Assembly: GCA_013416635.1 (NCBI GenBank)
Contig: JACCHT010000002.1
Span: forward strand, 310,001 to 374,000
Reading direction: 5' to 3'
Length of the DNA stretch: 64,000 bases
From: Candidatus Thiodubiliella endoseptemdiera
Lineage (GTDB): Bacteria > Pseudomonadota > Gammaproteobacteria > PS1 > Pseudothioglobaceae
Both the position numbers and the translations under genes were made by a program. Positions 33,297 to 45,537 of the stretch are shown one piece after another (position 1 is the first letter of the stretch; each line of letters begins with the position of its first letter). Under the pieces are notes generated by a model. The model did no database searches, was not told where the DNA came from, and was given only the letters and a program-made list of their open reading frames with translations.

Positions 33297-36200
33297 ATGC
33301 AGGACAAACAAAATACTTCATCAGCAACACCAACGGCTTCTTCGTCAACTGGTATTCCGATATCACCGGACTTGAATCTCACGGACAAGCATTAAAAGCA
33401 TCTGGCAATAGTGGAGACGATGCCGTCTATGTAGGACAAGGCACCAAAGTCGATGCAACAGGGCTTACTTCAACAGGTGGCAATGATTCAATTTATTTAA
33501 CCGGCACTTTTAACAACTACGAACAAACACTAGATGGCAATACCTACACCTTCAAAAGAACGGTTACTATTAACGATACTGAATACCAAGAAGAAGTCTC
33601 CTTCACAGCCTCTAATGGCGACAGGGTTTATTTTGCAGATGGTTTTTTTAAGATTGATATAACAGGCAATGATGGGCTATCAAATGCAGGCGTTTTTCAG
33701 AAAATTAAATCCACTGATATTGACCCCAGTTCAAGCACACCCACCGACCCTTTAACCAGTCAACCCGCCATTGACAAAGGTGGTGCTACTAAAGTATTTA
33801 TTTCTGATAACAACGGTGAGGCAATTACCTGGTGTCAAAGGCTCAGTATTTAAGATATCTGGCAATAGTGGCAATGACACGGTTTATGTTGCCAAAGGCA
33901 CAAAAGTTGATGCAACAGGACTCACCTCAACAGGTGGTAACGATGTTGTTTATTTAACCGGCACTTTTAACAACTACGAACAAACACTAGATGGCATTAC
34001 CTACACCTTCAAAAGAACTGTTAATATTAACGATACTGAATACCAAGAAGAAGTCTCCTTCACAGCCTCTAATGGCGATAGGGTTTATTTTGCAGATGGT
34101 TTTGTTAAGATTGATATAACAGGCGATGATGGGCTATTAGAAGCAGGTGCTTTTAAGAGAATTATATCCACTGATATTGACGGTAGTGAGTCAACTCCAG
34201 GTTTGGGGATTGGTTTAAGTATTACTGATGATTTAGCAGAAACAAGCATCATTAACAAGGCAAAGGTAGGCACAGATATTACCTATACTTTTACTTTTAA
34301 AGATGATGTTACTGGTTTTGATAAAACTGATATTGAAGTGACAGGTGGAACAAAAGGTGCTTTCAGTGGCAGTGGTAGTGTTTATTCGTTAGTAGTCAGA
34401 GTGACAGATAACTCAACAACTGACTTATTTGTTGGTGTGGCAAAAGATGCGGCAATTGGAGGAGGTGTTGGCACAGAATACGCTAGTAATAGTCATAAAG
34501 TTGATACCGTTGTACCCAGCAAACCCATAAGTTTAGATTTAGCCACAGAGGACGATTCAGGCACAAGTAATAGTGACAACCTAACTAATAAAACCTCAAA
34601 CCTCACCATCACAGGCAGTGCAGAAGTTGGTGCTACTATAAGATTATACAATGGTACCAACACAACAGCCATAGGCTCTGAAGTAGTAAAGGCTAATGGC
34701 ACATTCTCTATTGATATCAGTTTAACCCAAAGCACAACCCCACACAGTATTACCGCAAGAGCAACAGATGTTGCGGGTAATGAAAGTTTGGTTTCTGATG
34801 CTTTGGCGATTACTGTGGATACTACTGCTTTTGCCAAGCCAGTTATCACCGCAACTACAGTAGGTGCCTCTATCAATATCAATGTTACCACCACTGATAA
34901 TGGCACTATTTACTTGTCTAAAACCACCAGTAACCCATCACACACCTCACTTGAGGCTGAAGTTAGAGCGAACACAGCCACCAAAAACACCATAACCTCA
35001 AACAGTGGCGGCACTATAAATTCAGGCTCATTAGCAGAAGGCACTTATAAGATTTATTTGGTAGATGATGCAGGCAATGTATCAACCCCTTCTGATAACA
35101 CAGTTATAATTGACAAAACCCCGCCAGCATCTGTCGTTGACGCTATTACTGAAATCGCTGGCACTGAAAAAACTATCAATATTGCTGAAAAAGCAGCAGG
35201 GTTTACTATCAAAGGTACCATTAGCACCGTAGCAGGCGCAGGTGAAAAAGTCGTGGTAACCATTAACTCAAAGGATTATGACGCAACACTGAGTGGCATA
35301 AACTGGACAGTTGCCATCCCAGCAAGCGACATAACGACAATTGTTACTGGTGAGGTTACTGCCAAAGTAATTGATACAGCAGGCAATGCTTCGCCAACAA
35401 AAACGCAGGGTTTTACTGTGGATACAACCAAGCCAACAATAGAAATTATATATAAAGGACAAAACAGTGATAATATTGCTGAATACGAATTAAAGACTAA
35501 TAAGCCTTGGGCAGACATAGACAGTATTAGGAGGATGACTTTACAGTTACCCATGGCACAAGTGTCGTAAAAGTAGGCAATACACTTACTTTATTAGTTA
35601 CCCCTGATGATGATTTTGACGGTGATATGGTTATTAACCTTGCGGCTAATACATTTACTGATTTATCAGGCAATCCTAACACTGCAGCAGCGGAAGTTAC
35701 CACAGCAGTTGACAACAAAGCCCCAACACTAACGACACAAACCTCAGCTACCTTGGGTGAGACATCAAACTTGGTGCTTGATTTTAGTGAAAACATCAAA
35801 GCAGGCACAGGTGGCAGTATTGACATCAAGAACAGCAGTAACCAAATAATAGCAACCATTGACATCACCAAACCTAGTGAAAATAAATTTAGCATCACTG
35901 ACGACAAACTAACCATCAACATCGCAAGTTTAGGCTTAACCAATAACAAACTTGCCGAAGGCAATTATTATCTAGAAATGAACCCTGGTGCGATAACTGA
36001 CCTGGCAGGTAACGATGCATTAGGTATTGCCAAAGACAGCAACCAATGGGCATTTGAAACCAAAGCACTTGGTAGCACTTTGGTGATTTCAGGAGATGGT
36101 GATAGCAACAACTATATCAATGCCATTGAAAAAGTCAATTTTGCCTTATCAGGCGAGGTTACCAGTGCAACAACGGGCGCTACTGTAAAAGTTGAGTTTT

Positions 36201-39200
36201 TTAAAGACAGTGAAACTACTGCTATTAAAACTTTTAACCCAACTCCTGACGGCAGCAAAAATTGGTCAATTGCTAAGAGCAATACCGATCTTACGGGTCT
36301 TACAGATGGCACATACAACATTAAAGTAACCGTAACAGAAAATAGTGTTTCCACTGTCAATGAAACGACCATCACGATTGATACTGTTGCACCCACTAAG
36401 CCAACAAGCCTAAATTTGGAGGCGATAGACGATACAGGCAAATCTAACACCGATAACCTCACCAACAAAACCACAGGTTTAACCATCACAGGCACTGCAG
36501 AAGCAGGTTCAATCGTGCAGTTGTATAATGGCACTATTGCCATACCAAATGCAACAGCAACAGCAGATATTAATGGCATATTTACCATTGACATAGCTTT
36601 AGCTGAAAGCACAACCCCGCACAACATTACCGCAAAGGTAACAGACGCTGCGGGTAACCAAAGTATCCTCTCTGATTCACTAGCAATCACCGTAGATACA
36701 ACTGCAGCAGATAAACCAGTCGTTACCCTAAAAAATGACACAAGCATAAACGGCAATAATGCCGATAACATAACTAAGGACTGGACACTAAATACTTCAA
36801 CACTTGAAGCCAATAGTACGCGTGCATACCGTTTAACAAGAGCAGGTGTTGAAATAAGCACAGTAACTACAGCAGCAAGTTATGCTACCTATATGAGCAA
36901 TGCAACTGATGCTACTTACAAGCTCTTTATTACCGACACCGACGCAGCGGGTAATAAATCAGAAGAGGGAATAATTGAATTTACCCTTGATACCCAAGTT
37001 AATAATCCAATTATTACAGCCATAGCCACCGATAACATCATTAACGCCTCTGAAATTACCAATGGCTTCACCATCACTGGTAGCGGTGAATCAGGTGCAA
37101 GGATTAGTGTTAGTTTTGCAGGGCTGACTGGCAACAATACCGCCGTCGTTGGCAATGATGGCAACTGGAGATTGTCTGTAACAGCACCTACGCTAACTCA
37201 AGGCACTTTAAAAGTTGACATTACTCAAATAGACATTGCTGGCAATAGTAATACAGAAAGCACAACAGTCAAAGTAGATGCTGCCCCAACTGCCTTATAT
37301 GACGGCAACAAAGCAGACTTTGCTAATCAAATTGCTACAGATAGTAACATAACTCTATACTTTAACGAGGCTATTACACTGAGCACAGACAGCAATAAAA
37401 CCGTTCGTATTTACAAAGTTGATGGCGCAAACTCAACCCTAGTTGAAAGCATTGCCATCACCAATACACAACAAGCCAATTTAAGCGCAGACCAAAGAAC
37501 CTTAAGCATCAATCCTACTAATGCATTAATAGCAGGTGCTGATTACTATGTGCAAATCAGTTCAGGTGCAGTTGTAGATTCTATTGGTAATAATTTTGCT
37601 GGTATTGATGATACTACTACTTACAAGTTTGTCGCTGTTGACTCTGCCACAGTTCTTGCCAAAATTTATGCAGATTCTGGCTATTTTGGCAATGCCCCAG
37701 ATAATGACAAAACCACTGCTGAAGAGCTGTCTGTAGTTGCTACTGGGGTTAATCGTTATTTAATTGAGCGTTATCGTAGTGCAATTTTGGCAAAAACAGA
37801 TTTTACCAATCCAACAGATGATGCCAGCCGAGCGACTATGCTTGCTGAAGTGCAGGCATTGGTGAATACGCAAAGTGCCGATCTTTTTTACAAATTTTAC
37901 AGAGAGGAAGCTGTTTTAAACAATGATATTAGTGACATGGACACTTCACTAATGGCTGATACAAGTTCTATGTTTTTTCAAGCTAAAAATTTCAACCAAG
38001 ACATTGGTGGTTGGAATGTTGCAAATGTTACAGAAATGAGAAGTATGTTTGCTAATGCCACTGCCTTTGATCAAGATATTGGCAATTGGAATGTTGCAAA
38101 TGTTACAAATATGGAATATATGTTTACTGATGCCACTGCCTTTAACCAAGATATTGGCAATTGGAATGTTGCAAATGTTACAGAAATGAGAGGTGTGTTT
38201 TACAATGCCACTGCCTTTAACCAAGACATTAGTTCATGGAATACTGGTAAGGTTCAATATACAAATAATATGTTTAATGGTGCTACTGCCTTTAACCAAG
38301 ACATTAGTTCATGGAATATTAAGAGTTTGTCAATTGCTACTAACATGTTTAATAATGCTACTGCCTTTAGCACCAGCAACTACGACCTGCTGTTAGCAGG
38401 CTGGTCAGATATTGATGCCACTGTTGGTGAGAGCATTAAGAGTGGCGTTAAATTTGGTGCAAGCTCAACCCAATACACCAATGCCACTGCCCGCCAAGCA
38501 CTATCAAATAAAGGCTGGATTATCACTGATGCTGGATTACTTGCTGATAGCAATAATGACGGCACCACAGATGTTTTTGTTGGCAGTAATAATGCAACTA
38601 CTGATGACACAGCCACATTAAACAAAAGCACTGAATCCATATCCGTCAGCCTACACGGCTTAGGTGGTAACGACACACTAAAAGGTGGCTCAGGCGATGA
38701 CAAACTCTACGGTGGTGCGGGCGACGACACACTAAGAGGTGGTGCAGGAGCGGATACTTTCTTTTACGGCTACAAAAACGCAGGTAATGACACTATTACC
38801 GACTTTAACATCACTCAAGGCGATAAACTTGATTTAAGGTATTTACTCGATGGATATAATGGCATTGTTGCCGATTACATTCAAGTGTCAGGTGATGCTA
38901 ATAAAACCATACTAAGTATTGATGTCAATGGTAGTGTAGGCGGTAGTAATACAAATGTTACCATCACTTTGGACAACATTGATGCTGGCACTGTGGATGC
39001 TAACTGGCTAAAGAGTAATATTTTATTTTCCAATGTCCCCACTATTAAAAGTGTAGCAAGCAACAATATTATTGATTATGCTAAAGCAACCAATGGATTT
39101 ACCATTAACGGTATTGGCAAAGCAGGCGCCGAAGTTGTTATTAACTTTGAAGGCATCACTGGCAATACCACTACCTCAGTAGATAGTGCAGGCAACTGGT

Positions 39201-40981
39201 CTCTAAGAGCAACAGTCAATCTTGCAGCTCTTACCCAAGGTGATTTAACAATTTTTGCAAGAGAAACAGGCAGTGTTAGTTACGGCATAAAAACAGTAAC
39301 AGCAGATACCCTTGCCCCTGAGACGCTATACAACGGCAAGGCAGCAGGTGTGAGTAGTAAAATAATTGAAACTGGAGACTTGGTCTTATTTTTCAATGAA
39401 AAAATCAAACTTAGCACCGATAGCAGCAAAGTGATTAAAATCTACAACGGCACTGATGGCGGCAATCTTGTTGAAACCATCGCCATTACCTCTGATCAAA
39501 TCACTCTAGATACTGACCAAAGGACATTAAACATTGACCCTAGTAATAATTTGGCAGCAGGTAACTATTATGCTCAAATCAGTTCAAGTGCAATCACTGA
39601 TATTGCAGGTAATGACTTTGCTGGTATTAGCGACACGGATACTAGCACTTACCAATTTAAGGTGGTTGATTCTATTGGCATTATGGCTAAGATTTATGCA
39701 GATTCTGCTTATACAGGTAATACCCCCGATGCTGATAAAGCCACTGCTGAAGACTTGTCTAATATTGCCATTGGGGTGAACCGTTATTTAGAGTCGCGCT
39801 ATCAAACTGCCATTGCAGCAAAAACAGATTTTACCAATCCAACAGATGATGCCAGTCGAGCGACTATGCTTGCTGAAGTGCAGGCATTGGTGAATACGCA
39901 GAGTGCTAGTCTTGCTCGACTTTACAAAGAAAAACGCAATTTTAATGATGACATTAGTGATATGGATACTTCGTTGGCAACTAATATGAATCGTATGTTT
40001 CAGGGTGCTTCTTCCTTTAATCAAAAAATTAATAATTGGGATGTTAGCAAGGTTACGAATATGGGGCATATGTTTGCTGATGCCAGTGTCTTTAATTCTG
40101 ACATTGGTTTGTGGGATGTTAGTGAAGTGACTGATATGAATTATATGTTTGCTACTGCCTTTAGCTTTGATCAAGATATTGGTTCGTGGGATGTGAGCAA
40201 AGTTACAAATATGAATGGTCTGTTTTATCAAACTATATTTAACCAAGATATTGGTTCGTGGAATATCAAAAGTTTAACTAAAGCTGACGGTCTTTTTCAA
40301 CATAACTCTACTTTCACGACAAGTAATTACGACTTGCTGTTGGCAGGCTGGTCAGATGTTAATGCCACTATTGGTGAGAGCATCAAGAGCAATGTTTTAC
40401 TTACTGTAGATATAACCAAATACACCAATGCCACTGCCCGCCAAGCACTATTAGATAAAAACTGGACTATCGATGATGCTGGATTACTTGCTGATAGTAA
40501 TAATGACGGCACTACAGATGTTTTTGTTGGCAGTAATGATGTAGCTGTTGATGACGCAACCACATTAAACAAAAGCACTGAATCCATATCTGTTGTCCTA
40601 CACGGCTTAGGCGGTGATGACATACTAAAAGGTGGCTCAGGCAATGACAAACTCTATGGCGGTAGTGGTAACGATACGCTAACAGGTGGCACAGGAGCAG
40701 ATACTTTCTTCTACGGCTACAAAAACGCAGGTAATGATACCATTGCTGACTTTAACATCACTCAAGGCGATAAACTTGATTTGAGTTACTTACTAGATGG
40801 TTACACCGATGCTAAAGATATCAACGACTACATTACAGTTGAAAATAGCAGTGGTAAATCCAAACTGGTTATTGATGCGAATGGTATTACCGCCGATGTT
40901 AGTATTACTTTAAGCAATATTGACTATTCGGATGTCTTGTTAAATAACTTAATTTCTGCGGGTAGTTTGGTGCTTGAATAG
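33297..40981 (+). CDS. Giant gene D: Ig-like / BspA-like / RTX protein (three small frameshifts)
   Basis: About 2,560 codons. Domain order: two N-terminal modules (33297-34180), Ig-like domains (about 34195-37640, including [43 protein letters not shown] and SwmB-like types), then an internal duplication of [AKIYADS.YxGN alpha-helical module + BspA-like DUF285 repeats + RTX block] at 37650-38850 and 39690-40780, each RTX block followed by GDKLDL. There are no FG-GAP blades. Only three lesions are apparent: ATGCAGG for ATGCCAGG at the start, a 2-base loss near 33830, and one base off near 35535. BspA-like repeats are protein-binding surface repeats in other bacteria, so a secreted adhesin is plausible. 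Export by type I secretion is inferred from the RTX C-terminus. Confidence 0.8.
33771..35570 (+). CDS. Open segment of gene D: second N-terminal module and Ig-like domains
   Basis: A 599-codon stretch, correctly framed from about 33830. Codons before that are out of register, so the ATG at 33771 is not a true start. It carries the second N-terminal module and then Ig-like domains with [28 protein letters not shown] and [15 protein letters not shown] residues. It ends by a one-base shift near 35535, after which the next segment continues as [20 protein letters not shown]. Confidence 0.6.
   Translation: MTKVVLLKYLFLITTVRQLPGVKGSVFKISGNSGNDTVYVAKGTKVDATGLTSTGGNDVVYLTGTFNNYEQTLDGITYTFKRTVNINDTEYQEEVSFTASNGDRVYFADGFVKIDITGDDGLLEAGAFKRIISTDIDGSESTPGLGIGLSITDDLAETSIINKAKVGTDITYTFTFKDDVTGFDKTDIEVTGGTKGAFSGSGSVYSLVVRVTDNSTTDLFVGVAKDAAIGGGVGTEYASNSHKVDTVVPSKPISLDLATEDDSGTSNSDNLTNKTSNLTITGSAEVGATIRLYNGTNTTAIGSEVVKANGTFSIDISLTQSTTPHSITARATDVAGNESLVSDALAITVDTTAFAKPVITATTVGASININVTTTDNGTIYLSKTTSNPSHTSLEAEVRANTATKNTITSNSGGTINSGSLAEGTYKIYLVDDAGNVSTPSDNTVIIDKTPPASVVDAITEIAGTEKTINIAEKAAGFTIKGTISTVAGAGEKVVVTINSKDYDATLSGINWTVAIPASDITTIVTGEVTAKVIDTAGNASPTKTQGFTVDTTKPTIEIIYKGQNSDNIAEYELKTNKPWADIDSIRRMTLQLPMAQVS
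35627..40981 (+). CDS. Open 3' segment of gene D: Ig-like domains, duplicated BspA-like and RTX modules
   Basis: The largest clean frame of the window, 1,784 codons. The frame is already open upstream to about 35535, so the ATG is internal. It contains SwmB-like and other Ig-like domains to about 37640, then two versions of a module: [34 protein letters not shown], BspA-like repeats (W.V..VT.M..MF.....FNQDI), [20 protein letters not shown], [15 protein letters not shown], and RTX LHGLGGxDxLKGGSG. Between the two lies an Ig-like pair (about 39030-39690). The two halves differ enough that the duplication is not recent. No homopolymer damage is visible, in contrast to genes B and C. Confidence 0.85.
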   Translation: MVINLAANTFTDLSGNPNTAAAEVTTAVDNKAPTLTTQTSATLGETSNLVLDFSENIKAGTGGSIDIKNSSNQIIATIDITKPSENKFSITDDKLTINIASLGLTNNKLAEGNYYLEMNPGAITDLAGNDALGIAKDSNQWAFETKALGSTLVISGDGDSNNYINAIEKVNFALSGEVTSATTGATVKVEFFKDSETTAIKTFNPTPDGSKNWSIAKSNTDLTGLTDGTYNIKVTVTENSVSTVNETTITIDTVAPTKPTSLNLEAIDDTGKSNTDNLTNKTTGLTITGTAEAGSIVQLYNGTIAIPNATATADINGIFTIDIALAESTTPHNITAKVTDAAGNQSILSDSLAITVDTTAADKPVVTLKNDTSINGNNADNITKDWTLNTSTLEANSTRAYRLTRAGVEISTVTTAASYATYMSNATDATYKLFITDTDAAGNKSEEGIIEFTLDTQVNNPIITAIATDNIINASEITNGFTITGSGESGARISVSFAGLTGNNTAVVGNDGNWRLSVTAPTLTQGTLKVDITQIDIAGNSNTESTTVKVDAAPTALYDGNKADFANQIATDSNITLYFNEAITLSTDSNKTVRIYKVDGANSTLVESIAITNTQQANLSADQRTLSINPTNALIAGADYYVQISSGAVVDSIGNNFAGIDDTTTYKFVAVDSATVLAKIYADSGYFGNAPDNDKTTAEELSVVATGVNRYLIERYRSAILAKTDFTNPTDDASRATMLAEVQALVNTQSADLFYKFYREEAVLNNDISDMDTSLMADTSSMFFQAKNFNQDIGGWNVANVTEMRSMFANATAFDQDIGNWNVANVTNMEYMFTDATAFNQDIGNWNVANVTEMRGVFYNATAFNQDISSWNTGKVQYTNNMFNGATAFNQDISSWNIKSLSIATNMFNNATAFSTSNYDLLLAGWSDIDATVGESIKSGVKFGASSTQYTNATARQALSNKGWIITDAGLLADSNNDGTTDVFVGSNNATTDDTATLNKSTESISVSLHGLGGNDTLKGGSGDDKLYGGAGDDTLRGGAGADTFFYGYKNAGNDTITDFNITQGDKLDLRYLLDGYNGIVADYIQVSGDANKTILSIDVNGSVGGSNTNVTITLDNIDAGTVDANWLKSNILFSNVPTIKSVASNNIIDYAKATNGFTINGIGKAGAEVVINFEGITGNTTTSVDSAGNWSLRATVNLAALTQGDLTIFARETGSVSYGIKTVTADTLAPETLYNGKAAGVSSKIIETGDLVLFFNEKIKLSTDSSKVIKIYNGTDGGNLVETIAITSDQITLDTDQRTLNIDPSNNLAAGNYYAQISSSAITDIAGNDFAGISDTDTSTYQFKVVDSIGIMAKIYADSAYTGNTPDADKATAEDLSNIAIGVNRYLESRYQTAIAAKTDFTNPTDDASRATMLAEVQALVNTQSASLARLYKEKRNFNDDISDMDTSLATNMNRMFQGASSFNQKINNWDVSKVTNMGHMFADASVFNSDIGLWDVSEVTDMNYMFATAFSFDQDIGSWDVSKVTNMNGLFYQTIFNQDIGSWNIKSLTKADGLFQHNSTFTTSNYDLLLAGWSDVNATIGESIKSNVLLTVDITKYTNATARQALLDKNWTIDDAGLLADSNNDGTTDVFVGSNDVAVDDATTLNKSTESISVVLHGLGGDDILKGGSGNDKLYGGSGNDTLTGGTGADTFFYGYKNAGNDTIADFNITQGDKLDLSYLLDGYTDAKDINDYITVENSSGKSKLVIDANGITADVSITLSNIDYSDVLLNNLISAGSLVLE
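37945..38370 (+). repeat. BspA-like (DUF285) repeats, first block
   Basis: Repeating residues [20 protein letters not shown] and variants (five units of 25 or more residues). The pattern W-NV-x-x-VT-x-M-x-x-MF-x-x-A-x-x-FNQDI is the BspA-like leucine-rich surface repeat. Confidence 0.85.
38650..38830 (+). repeat. Internal RTX block of gene D
   Basis: [19 protein letters not shown] and [18 protein letters not shown] are GGxGxD nonapeptides followed by [20 protein letters not shown], the usual sequence next to a type I secretion signal. It is internal in this protein, followed by another 700 residues. Confidence 0.85.
39955..40330 (+). repeat. BspA-like (DUF285) repeats, second block
   Basis: [36 protein letters not shown] and [14 protein letters not shown] show the same repeat. 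This block is closer to the family consensus (WDVSKVTNM) than the first. Confidence 0.85.
40598..40780 (+). repeat. C-terminal RTX block of gene D
   Basis: [19 protein letters not shown] and [18 protein letters not shown] lead into [20 protein letters not shown] and about 65 further residues to the stop, the position expected for a type I secretion target. Confidence 0.87.
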
Positions 40982-40996
40982 AAATCATTGATAATT

Positions 40997-42383
40997 TTAT
41001 TTTTGGATTTCTCTGACTACAATCATTTTGTATTCCAATATATCACGCATAGAATAGCCAATACCTCCCGTGCCGTAGCCCGAGTGTTTTCTGCCACCAA
41101 ATGGCATCCAATCTACTCGGAATGTGGTGTAGTCGTTAATCATTACCGCAGAGGCTTCTAATCGTTTGGCAATATCTGTTGCTTTATTGATATCGTCGCT
41201 AAATACTGCCGATTGGAATGATACATTTAAACTATTGGCTTGTTCTATTGCCTCATCAATACTGTCATAGCCATAGATGCAGACCACGGGGGCGAAAATT
41301 TCTTGGGTTGAAACCTTGGCACTTTTTGGCGGGTTGAGCAATACTGTTGGTTCGTAAGCAACTTGGTTAATGCGTTTTCCGCCCGTCATCAATTGTGCAC
41401 CTGATGCGACTGCTTCATTGACCCATAATTCAATTCTATCGGTTTCTTTTGGGGATATTAGAGGTCCTAAATCGGAATCTTCGTTAATGGCATCGCCGAC
41501 AATTTGTTGGCTGGCAATTTTGGCAATTTTTTTTGCCAAATCTTCGGCTTTACTATTCGGTATATAAACGCGTTGCACGGAAACACAGACTTGCCCAGAA
41601 TGATACATACTGGCTTTAACCACACCGTTGATAAAACCCTGTTCATCTGCATATTCATCAAAAATTAAAGGAGCGACACCGCCGTGTTCCAAGGCACAAC
41701 GCACCCCTGGGGCAGAGTTTTGATTTTAGCAACCAGCCTACTTTAGCCGAGCCGATAAAACTGAAAAATCCTATCCTTTTATCGGTAACCAATTTCTCTG
41801 CATTTTCAGTATTGACCAAAGCCAATTGCACCCAACCTTTTGGCAATCCTGCTTGTTCTATTAACTCGGTAAGTCGTAGGGTGCAAAGTGGGGTTTTGCT
41901 GGCAGGCTTGATAATCACGGGGCAGCCTGTAGCAACGGCAGGAATGACCTGATGAATGGCTAAATTGAGCGGGTGATTAAAGGCACTGACTGCGACAACT
42001 ACGCCGATTGGTTCGAGTATCGTGTGTGCGGTATGCCCTGCCCCTGCTGGAGTGTAGTCCATTGGGATAGTTTCGCCTTTGATATTGCTAAGTTCAAGAA
42101 TGGCAATGTGGATACCACTAATGGCACGGGTAACTTCAATTCTAGCATCACGAATGGGTTTACCGCCTTCGTTGGCAATTAAGCGGGCAAAATCCTCCTG
42201 CTCATTTTTCACCAAATCTGCTAATTTTTGCAATATTTGGATGCGTTTTTGCTCTGGCAAGCACCCTGTTTTATGTAGTTGTTGTGCGGTTGATAGCATT
42301 TGTTCTACTTGCATACTATCGTGCATTTCTAATTTGGCTAATACTGCGCCTGTGTAAACTTGATTAACGGTTAATATTGCCAT
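40997..42383 (-). CDS. Aldehyde dehydrogenase family protein with a single-base frameshift
   Basis: NAD(P)-dependent aldehyde dehydrogenase of about 461 residues when the two open parts are joined (42383-41658 and 41704-40997). The N-terminal part carries the cofactor domain (PIGVVVAVSAFNHPLNLAIHQVIPA, then PVIIKPASKTP, and FFSFIGSAKVGW). The C-terminal part carries the catalytic cysteine in HSGQVCVSVQRVYIP and the PFGGRKHSGYG signature. The shift lies at about 41708-41716, where an extra T in CTCTGCCCC breaks KLAPGVRCALEHGG. Every catalytic feature is otherwise conserved, so sequencing error or very recent damage is likely. It starts 2 bp after the ThDP enzyme and is in one operon with it. 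The substrate is unknown; sequence style resembles lactaldehyde/phosphoglyceraldehyde-type enzymes. Confidence 0.8.
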
Positions 42384-42385
42384 AT

Positions 42386-44018
42386 TTATATCTCTTTTAG
42401 TTGATCAGGAAACAATTTTTCATTCTCATGATAATCAATAGGTGTGTCAATAATATGCACACCGCCCTGAGAAAAACAAGATTCAATCAATGACTTAAAT
42501 TCATCGGCACTTTGCACTTTATGTCCTTGTGCACCATAACTATGGGCATATTTAACAAAATCAGGGTTATTATAAGTCAAACCAAAATCCTCAAAACCAT
42601 TGCCTTCTTGCTTCCAACGAATCATACCGTAAGCACTGTCAGTAACAATTAATACGACCAAATTAAGTTTCAAACGCACTGCGGTTTCCATTTCTTGTGA
42701 ATTCATCATAAATCCGCCATCACCGCAAATTGCCATCACTTGTCGCTGGGGGTATAACAAGGCACAAGCCATTGCACTTGGCAGACCTGCACCCATGGTT
42801 GCCAAAGCATTATCCAGTAGCACTGTATTGGGCATATAAGTGTGATAATGGCGTGCAAACCAAATCTTATACATCCCATTATCGAGTGCAATGATTGCAT
42901 CTTCATTCAAGGCACGACGAACATCAGCAACGATTCTCTGTGGTAGCATAGGATATGCATCATCATTATCTTTCTCGTGGATTACTTTTTTGATGTCTGC
43001 TTTAAAGTTTAACAATTCTAATGAGCAGTTCGGTAACATGGAATCCAACGCTTGTGCCAAACGATCAACGGTGGTTTGAATGTCGCCAATAATTTCTAAT
43101 TGTGGGAAATAGACTTCGTCAACTTGTGCTGAATTAAAATTAATATGAATTACCTGAGTGCCACCTTTATGCATAAAAAATGGTGGTTTTTCCACCACAT
43201 CGTGACCAATATTGATAATCAAATCTGCCATTTTAACCGCTCTATGTAACACATCTCCGTCTGATAACGCCGCTGTGCCTAGGAATAAAGGATTTTTACA
43301 GCTAACTACGCCTTTGCCCATTTGGGTATTAAAAAATGGAATACAAGTTTTGTTAATGAAATCTTGCATGGGTCTAAATAACTTTTTTCGATTGGCACCA
43401 GCACCGATTAAAACCAATGGATTTTTAGCATTTTTAATCATTTCTACCGCAGTTTTTATGCTTTTTTTGTCCGCATCAGGACGACGCATTTCATGCACAG
43501 GAAATAAATGCCAATCCTTGATTTTTTCAGCCGCAACATCCTCAGGTAGTTCCAAATGCACAGCACCTGGTCTTTCCTCTTCCGCTAGACGAAACGCATC
43601 ACGCACCATTGACGGAATCATACCGCCATTTACAATTTGCTTACTGGATTTGGTCAGTGGCTCCATCATACGCACCAACATCAATAATTTGAAAACGCCC
43701 TTGTTTGCTAGAATGAATTGGCTTTTGTCCAGTAATCATTAACATTGGAAAAGCCCCAAGTTGGGCATACGCTGCACAAGTAACAAGATTAGTCGCGCCT
43801 GGTCCGAGTGTGGCAAGGCACACACCCGCCTTACCTGTCAAACGACCATAAGTTGCCGCCATAAATGCAGCCCCTTGTTCATGGCGGGTGAGGATAAATT
43901 GAATGGATGATGCTCTCAAAGAATCCAGTAAATCAAGGTTTTCTTCACCGGGTACGCCAAAAATATATTCAACGCCTTCGTTTTCAAGTGCTTTGACAAA
44001 TAAATTAGATGCTTTCAT
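42386..44018 (-). CDS. ThDP-dependent enzyme, acetolactate synthase large-subunit family, with a single-base frameshift
   Basis: About 543 residues when joined. The first part (44018-43641) has the Pyr domain with the catalytic glutamate in ILTRHEQGAAFMAATYGRLTG, and GPGATNLVT. The second (to 42386) has the FAD-domain-like middle and the PP domain with ALATMGAGLPSAMA and the ThDP motif ICGDGGFMMNSQEMETAVRLKLN. The shift is at about 43670, where GATGTTGGTGCG should read GATGTTGTGCG so that IIDV continues into VRMMEPLTKSSKQIV. No ilvN small subunit is adjacent, so this is more like the catabolic or orphan ilvB-like enzymes found next to an aldehyde dehydrogenase in proteobacteria. It is 1-2 bp from both neighbours, so one transcript with the gltB-like gene is likely. 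Confidence 0.8.
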
Positions 44019-44019
44019 A

Positions 44020-45537
44020 CTATTTCCCTAAATGTTGCATTGGATAAAGTTCACTCATTGGAATTGACCGACCATTGTTTTGCACAATACGCACATGATT
44101 GCGATTCAATTTTCTAGGTTCTGATACGCCACAAGAATGGGCAATAACTTCAACTGCATGATTCATATTGTGTACATAGTTGGCAACTTTGGTGGCTTTA
44201 CTTTTCGGGTCTAGTCCTTTTTGTAAGCGTTTATTGTGCGTAGTAATACCAGTTGGGCAGGTATTTTTATTGCATTTTAACGCTTGAATACAGCCAATTG
44301 AAAACATAAACCCTCTAGCAGAAGTGATAAAATCAGCGCCTGCACATAATGCCCAAGCTACTTCAGATGGGGTAATTAGTTTACCAGAGGTAATGACTTT
44401 AACACGCTCTTTGAGATTGTATTGAATAAGTTTATCAACCAATAAAGGTAGCGTTTCTTTAATGGGCAAACCGACATTGTCTAATAGTGGCATAGGTGCT
44501 GCCCCTGTGCCACCATCACCACTATCAAGCGTGATAAAGTCAGGTGCTGATGCTTCGCCTTGCTTGTTAATTTCCTGGAAAAAATCATCTAGCCAATCGG
44601 TCGCACCAACCACCGATTTAAACCCAGTAGGTTTACCAGTAACCTCGCGTACATGATTAATCATATTCAATAAATCTTTTACATTGCTAATTTCAATGTG
44701 TCGATTAGGTGATATGGAATCTCCACCAAGGCTAATACCACGAATTTGTGCAATCTCAGAAGTTACTTTAGCACCTGGCAAAATACCTCCTTTGCCAGGT
44801 TTTGCACCTTGACTCATTTTAATTTCAAACATTTTAACCTGCTCATATTTAGCAATCTCAATTAACTTTTCATCACTTAAATTACCTTGCTGATCACGCA
44901 CGCCATATTTTGCTGTGCCTATTTGAAAAACAATATCTGCACCGCCTTCCAAATGATAAGGCGACAAACCTCCTTCACCAGTGTTATACCAACAACCTGC
45001 CATTGCTGCACCATTTGAAAGTGCTAAAACTGCAGGTTTGGAAATGGCGCCAAAACTCATACCTGAAATATTAAAAAGTGATTTTGCAGTATAAGGTTTT
45101 TGACAAAAACCTTTGCCAATAGTAATCGGGCGAGTTTCAGATGCATCTTTATCTAAAGTTGGGAAAGGACAATTAGCAAAAATCGCAGTATTTACAGGGC
45201 TTAGGTTTTTAGTTGAGCCAAATGCAACGGTGGTGTCTGTATTATTAGCTGCTTTATGCACCCAATCACGCTCTGCACGATTAAATGGCATTTCCTCTCT
45301 ATCCATGGCAAAGAAATATTGACGAAAAAACTCACCCAAACTAGAAAAAATACTACGAAAATGTCCAACAACGGGATAATTGCGTAATACTGCGTTTTTT
45401 CTTTGGCTCATATCATAGATAAAAACAATAACAATGAGTAGAGCAAATAAACCAACTATAAAGACAAACAGTGTGGATAAAGCCTCCAAAATAGGCGTTG
45501 CTGTTTCAAGCATTTCTCTCATACCCTCCGCTTTCAT
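44020..45537 (-). CDS. FMN-binding glutamate-synthase-like protein, membrane anchored
   Basis: 505 residues. An N-terminal hydrophobic segment (about residues 18-42, LSTLFVFIVGLFALLIVIVF) is followed by a glutamate synthase central FMN domain: SFGAISKPAVLALSNGA, GEGGLSPYHLEGGADIVFQIGTAKYG, KMSQGAKPGKGGILPG, DSGDGGTGAAPMPLLDNVGL, and the Fe-S type cysteines CIQALKCNKNTCPTGITTH. It lacks the amidotransferase domain of true GltB, so it belongs to the stand-alone GltS-like family whose substrate is not settled. It overlaps the DoxX gene by 4 bp at its start and abuts the ThDP enzyme, indicating an operon. Confidence 0.85.
   Translation of the reverse strand: MKAEGMREMLETATPILEALSTLFVFIVGLFALLIVIVFIYDMSQRKNAVLRNYPVVGHFRSIFSSLGEFFRQYFFAMDREEMPFNRAERDWVHKAANNTDTTVAFGSTKNLSPVNTAIFANCPFPTLDKDASETRPITIGKGFCQKPYTAKSLFNISGMSFGAISKPAVLALSNGAAMAGCWYNTGEGGLSPYHLEGGADIVFQIGTAKYGVRDQQGNLSDEKLIEIAKYEQVKMFEIKMSQGAKPGKGGILPGAKVTSEIAQIRGISLGGDSISPNRHIEISNVKDLLNMINHVREVTGKPTGFKSVVGATDWLDDFFQEINKQGEASAPDFITLDSGDGGTGAAPMPLLDNVGLPIKETLPLLVDKLIQYNLKERVKVITSGKLITPSEVAWALCAGADFITSARGFMFSIGCIQALKCNKNTCPTGITTHNKRLQKGLDPKSKATKVANYVHNMNHAVEVIAHSCGVSEPRKLNRNHVRIVQNNGRSIPMSELYPMQHLGK

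Noticed and set aside
41658-43684. Programmed frameshifting in the aldehyde dehydrogenase and ThDP enzyme genes
   Set aside because: No slippery heptamer, stem-loop or internal Shine-Dalgarno site is seen at the breaks; both are explained by one extra base.
42386-44018. ThDP enzyme as sulfoacetaldehyde acetyltransferase (taurine degradation)
   Set aside because: Its motifs (ILTRHEQGAAFMAATYGRLTG, GRFQIIDV, EERPGAVHLELPED) follow the acetolactate-synthase-like family, it is about 50 residues shorter than Xsc, and no taurine uptake genes are nearby.
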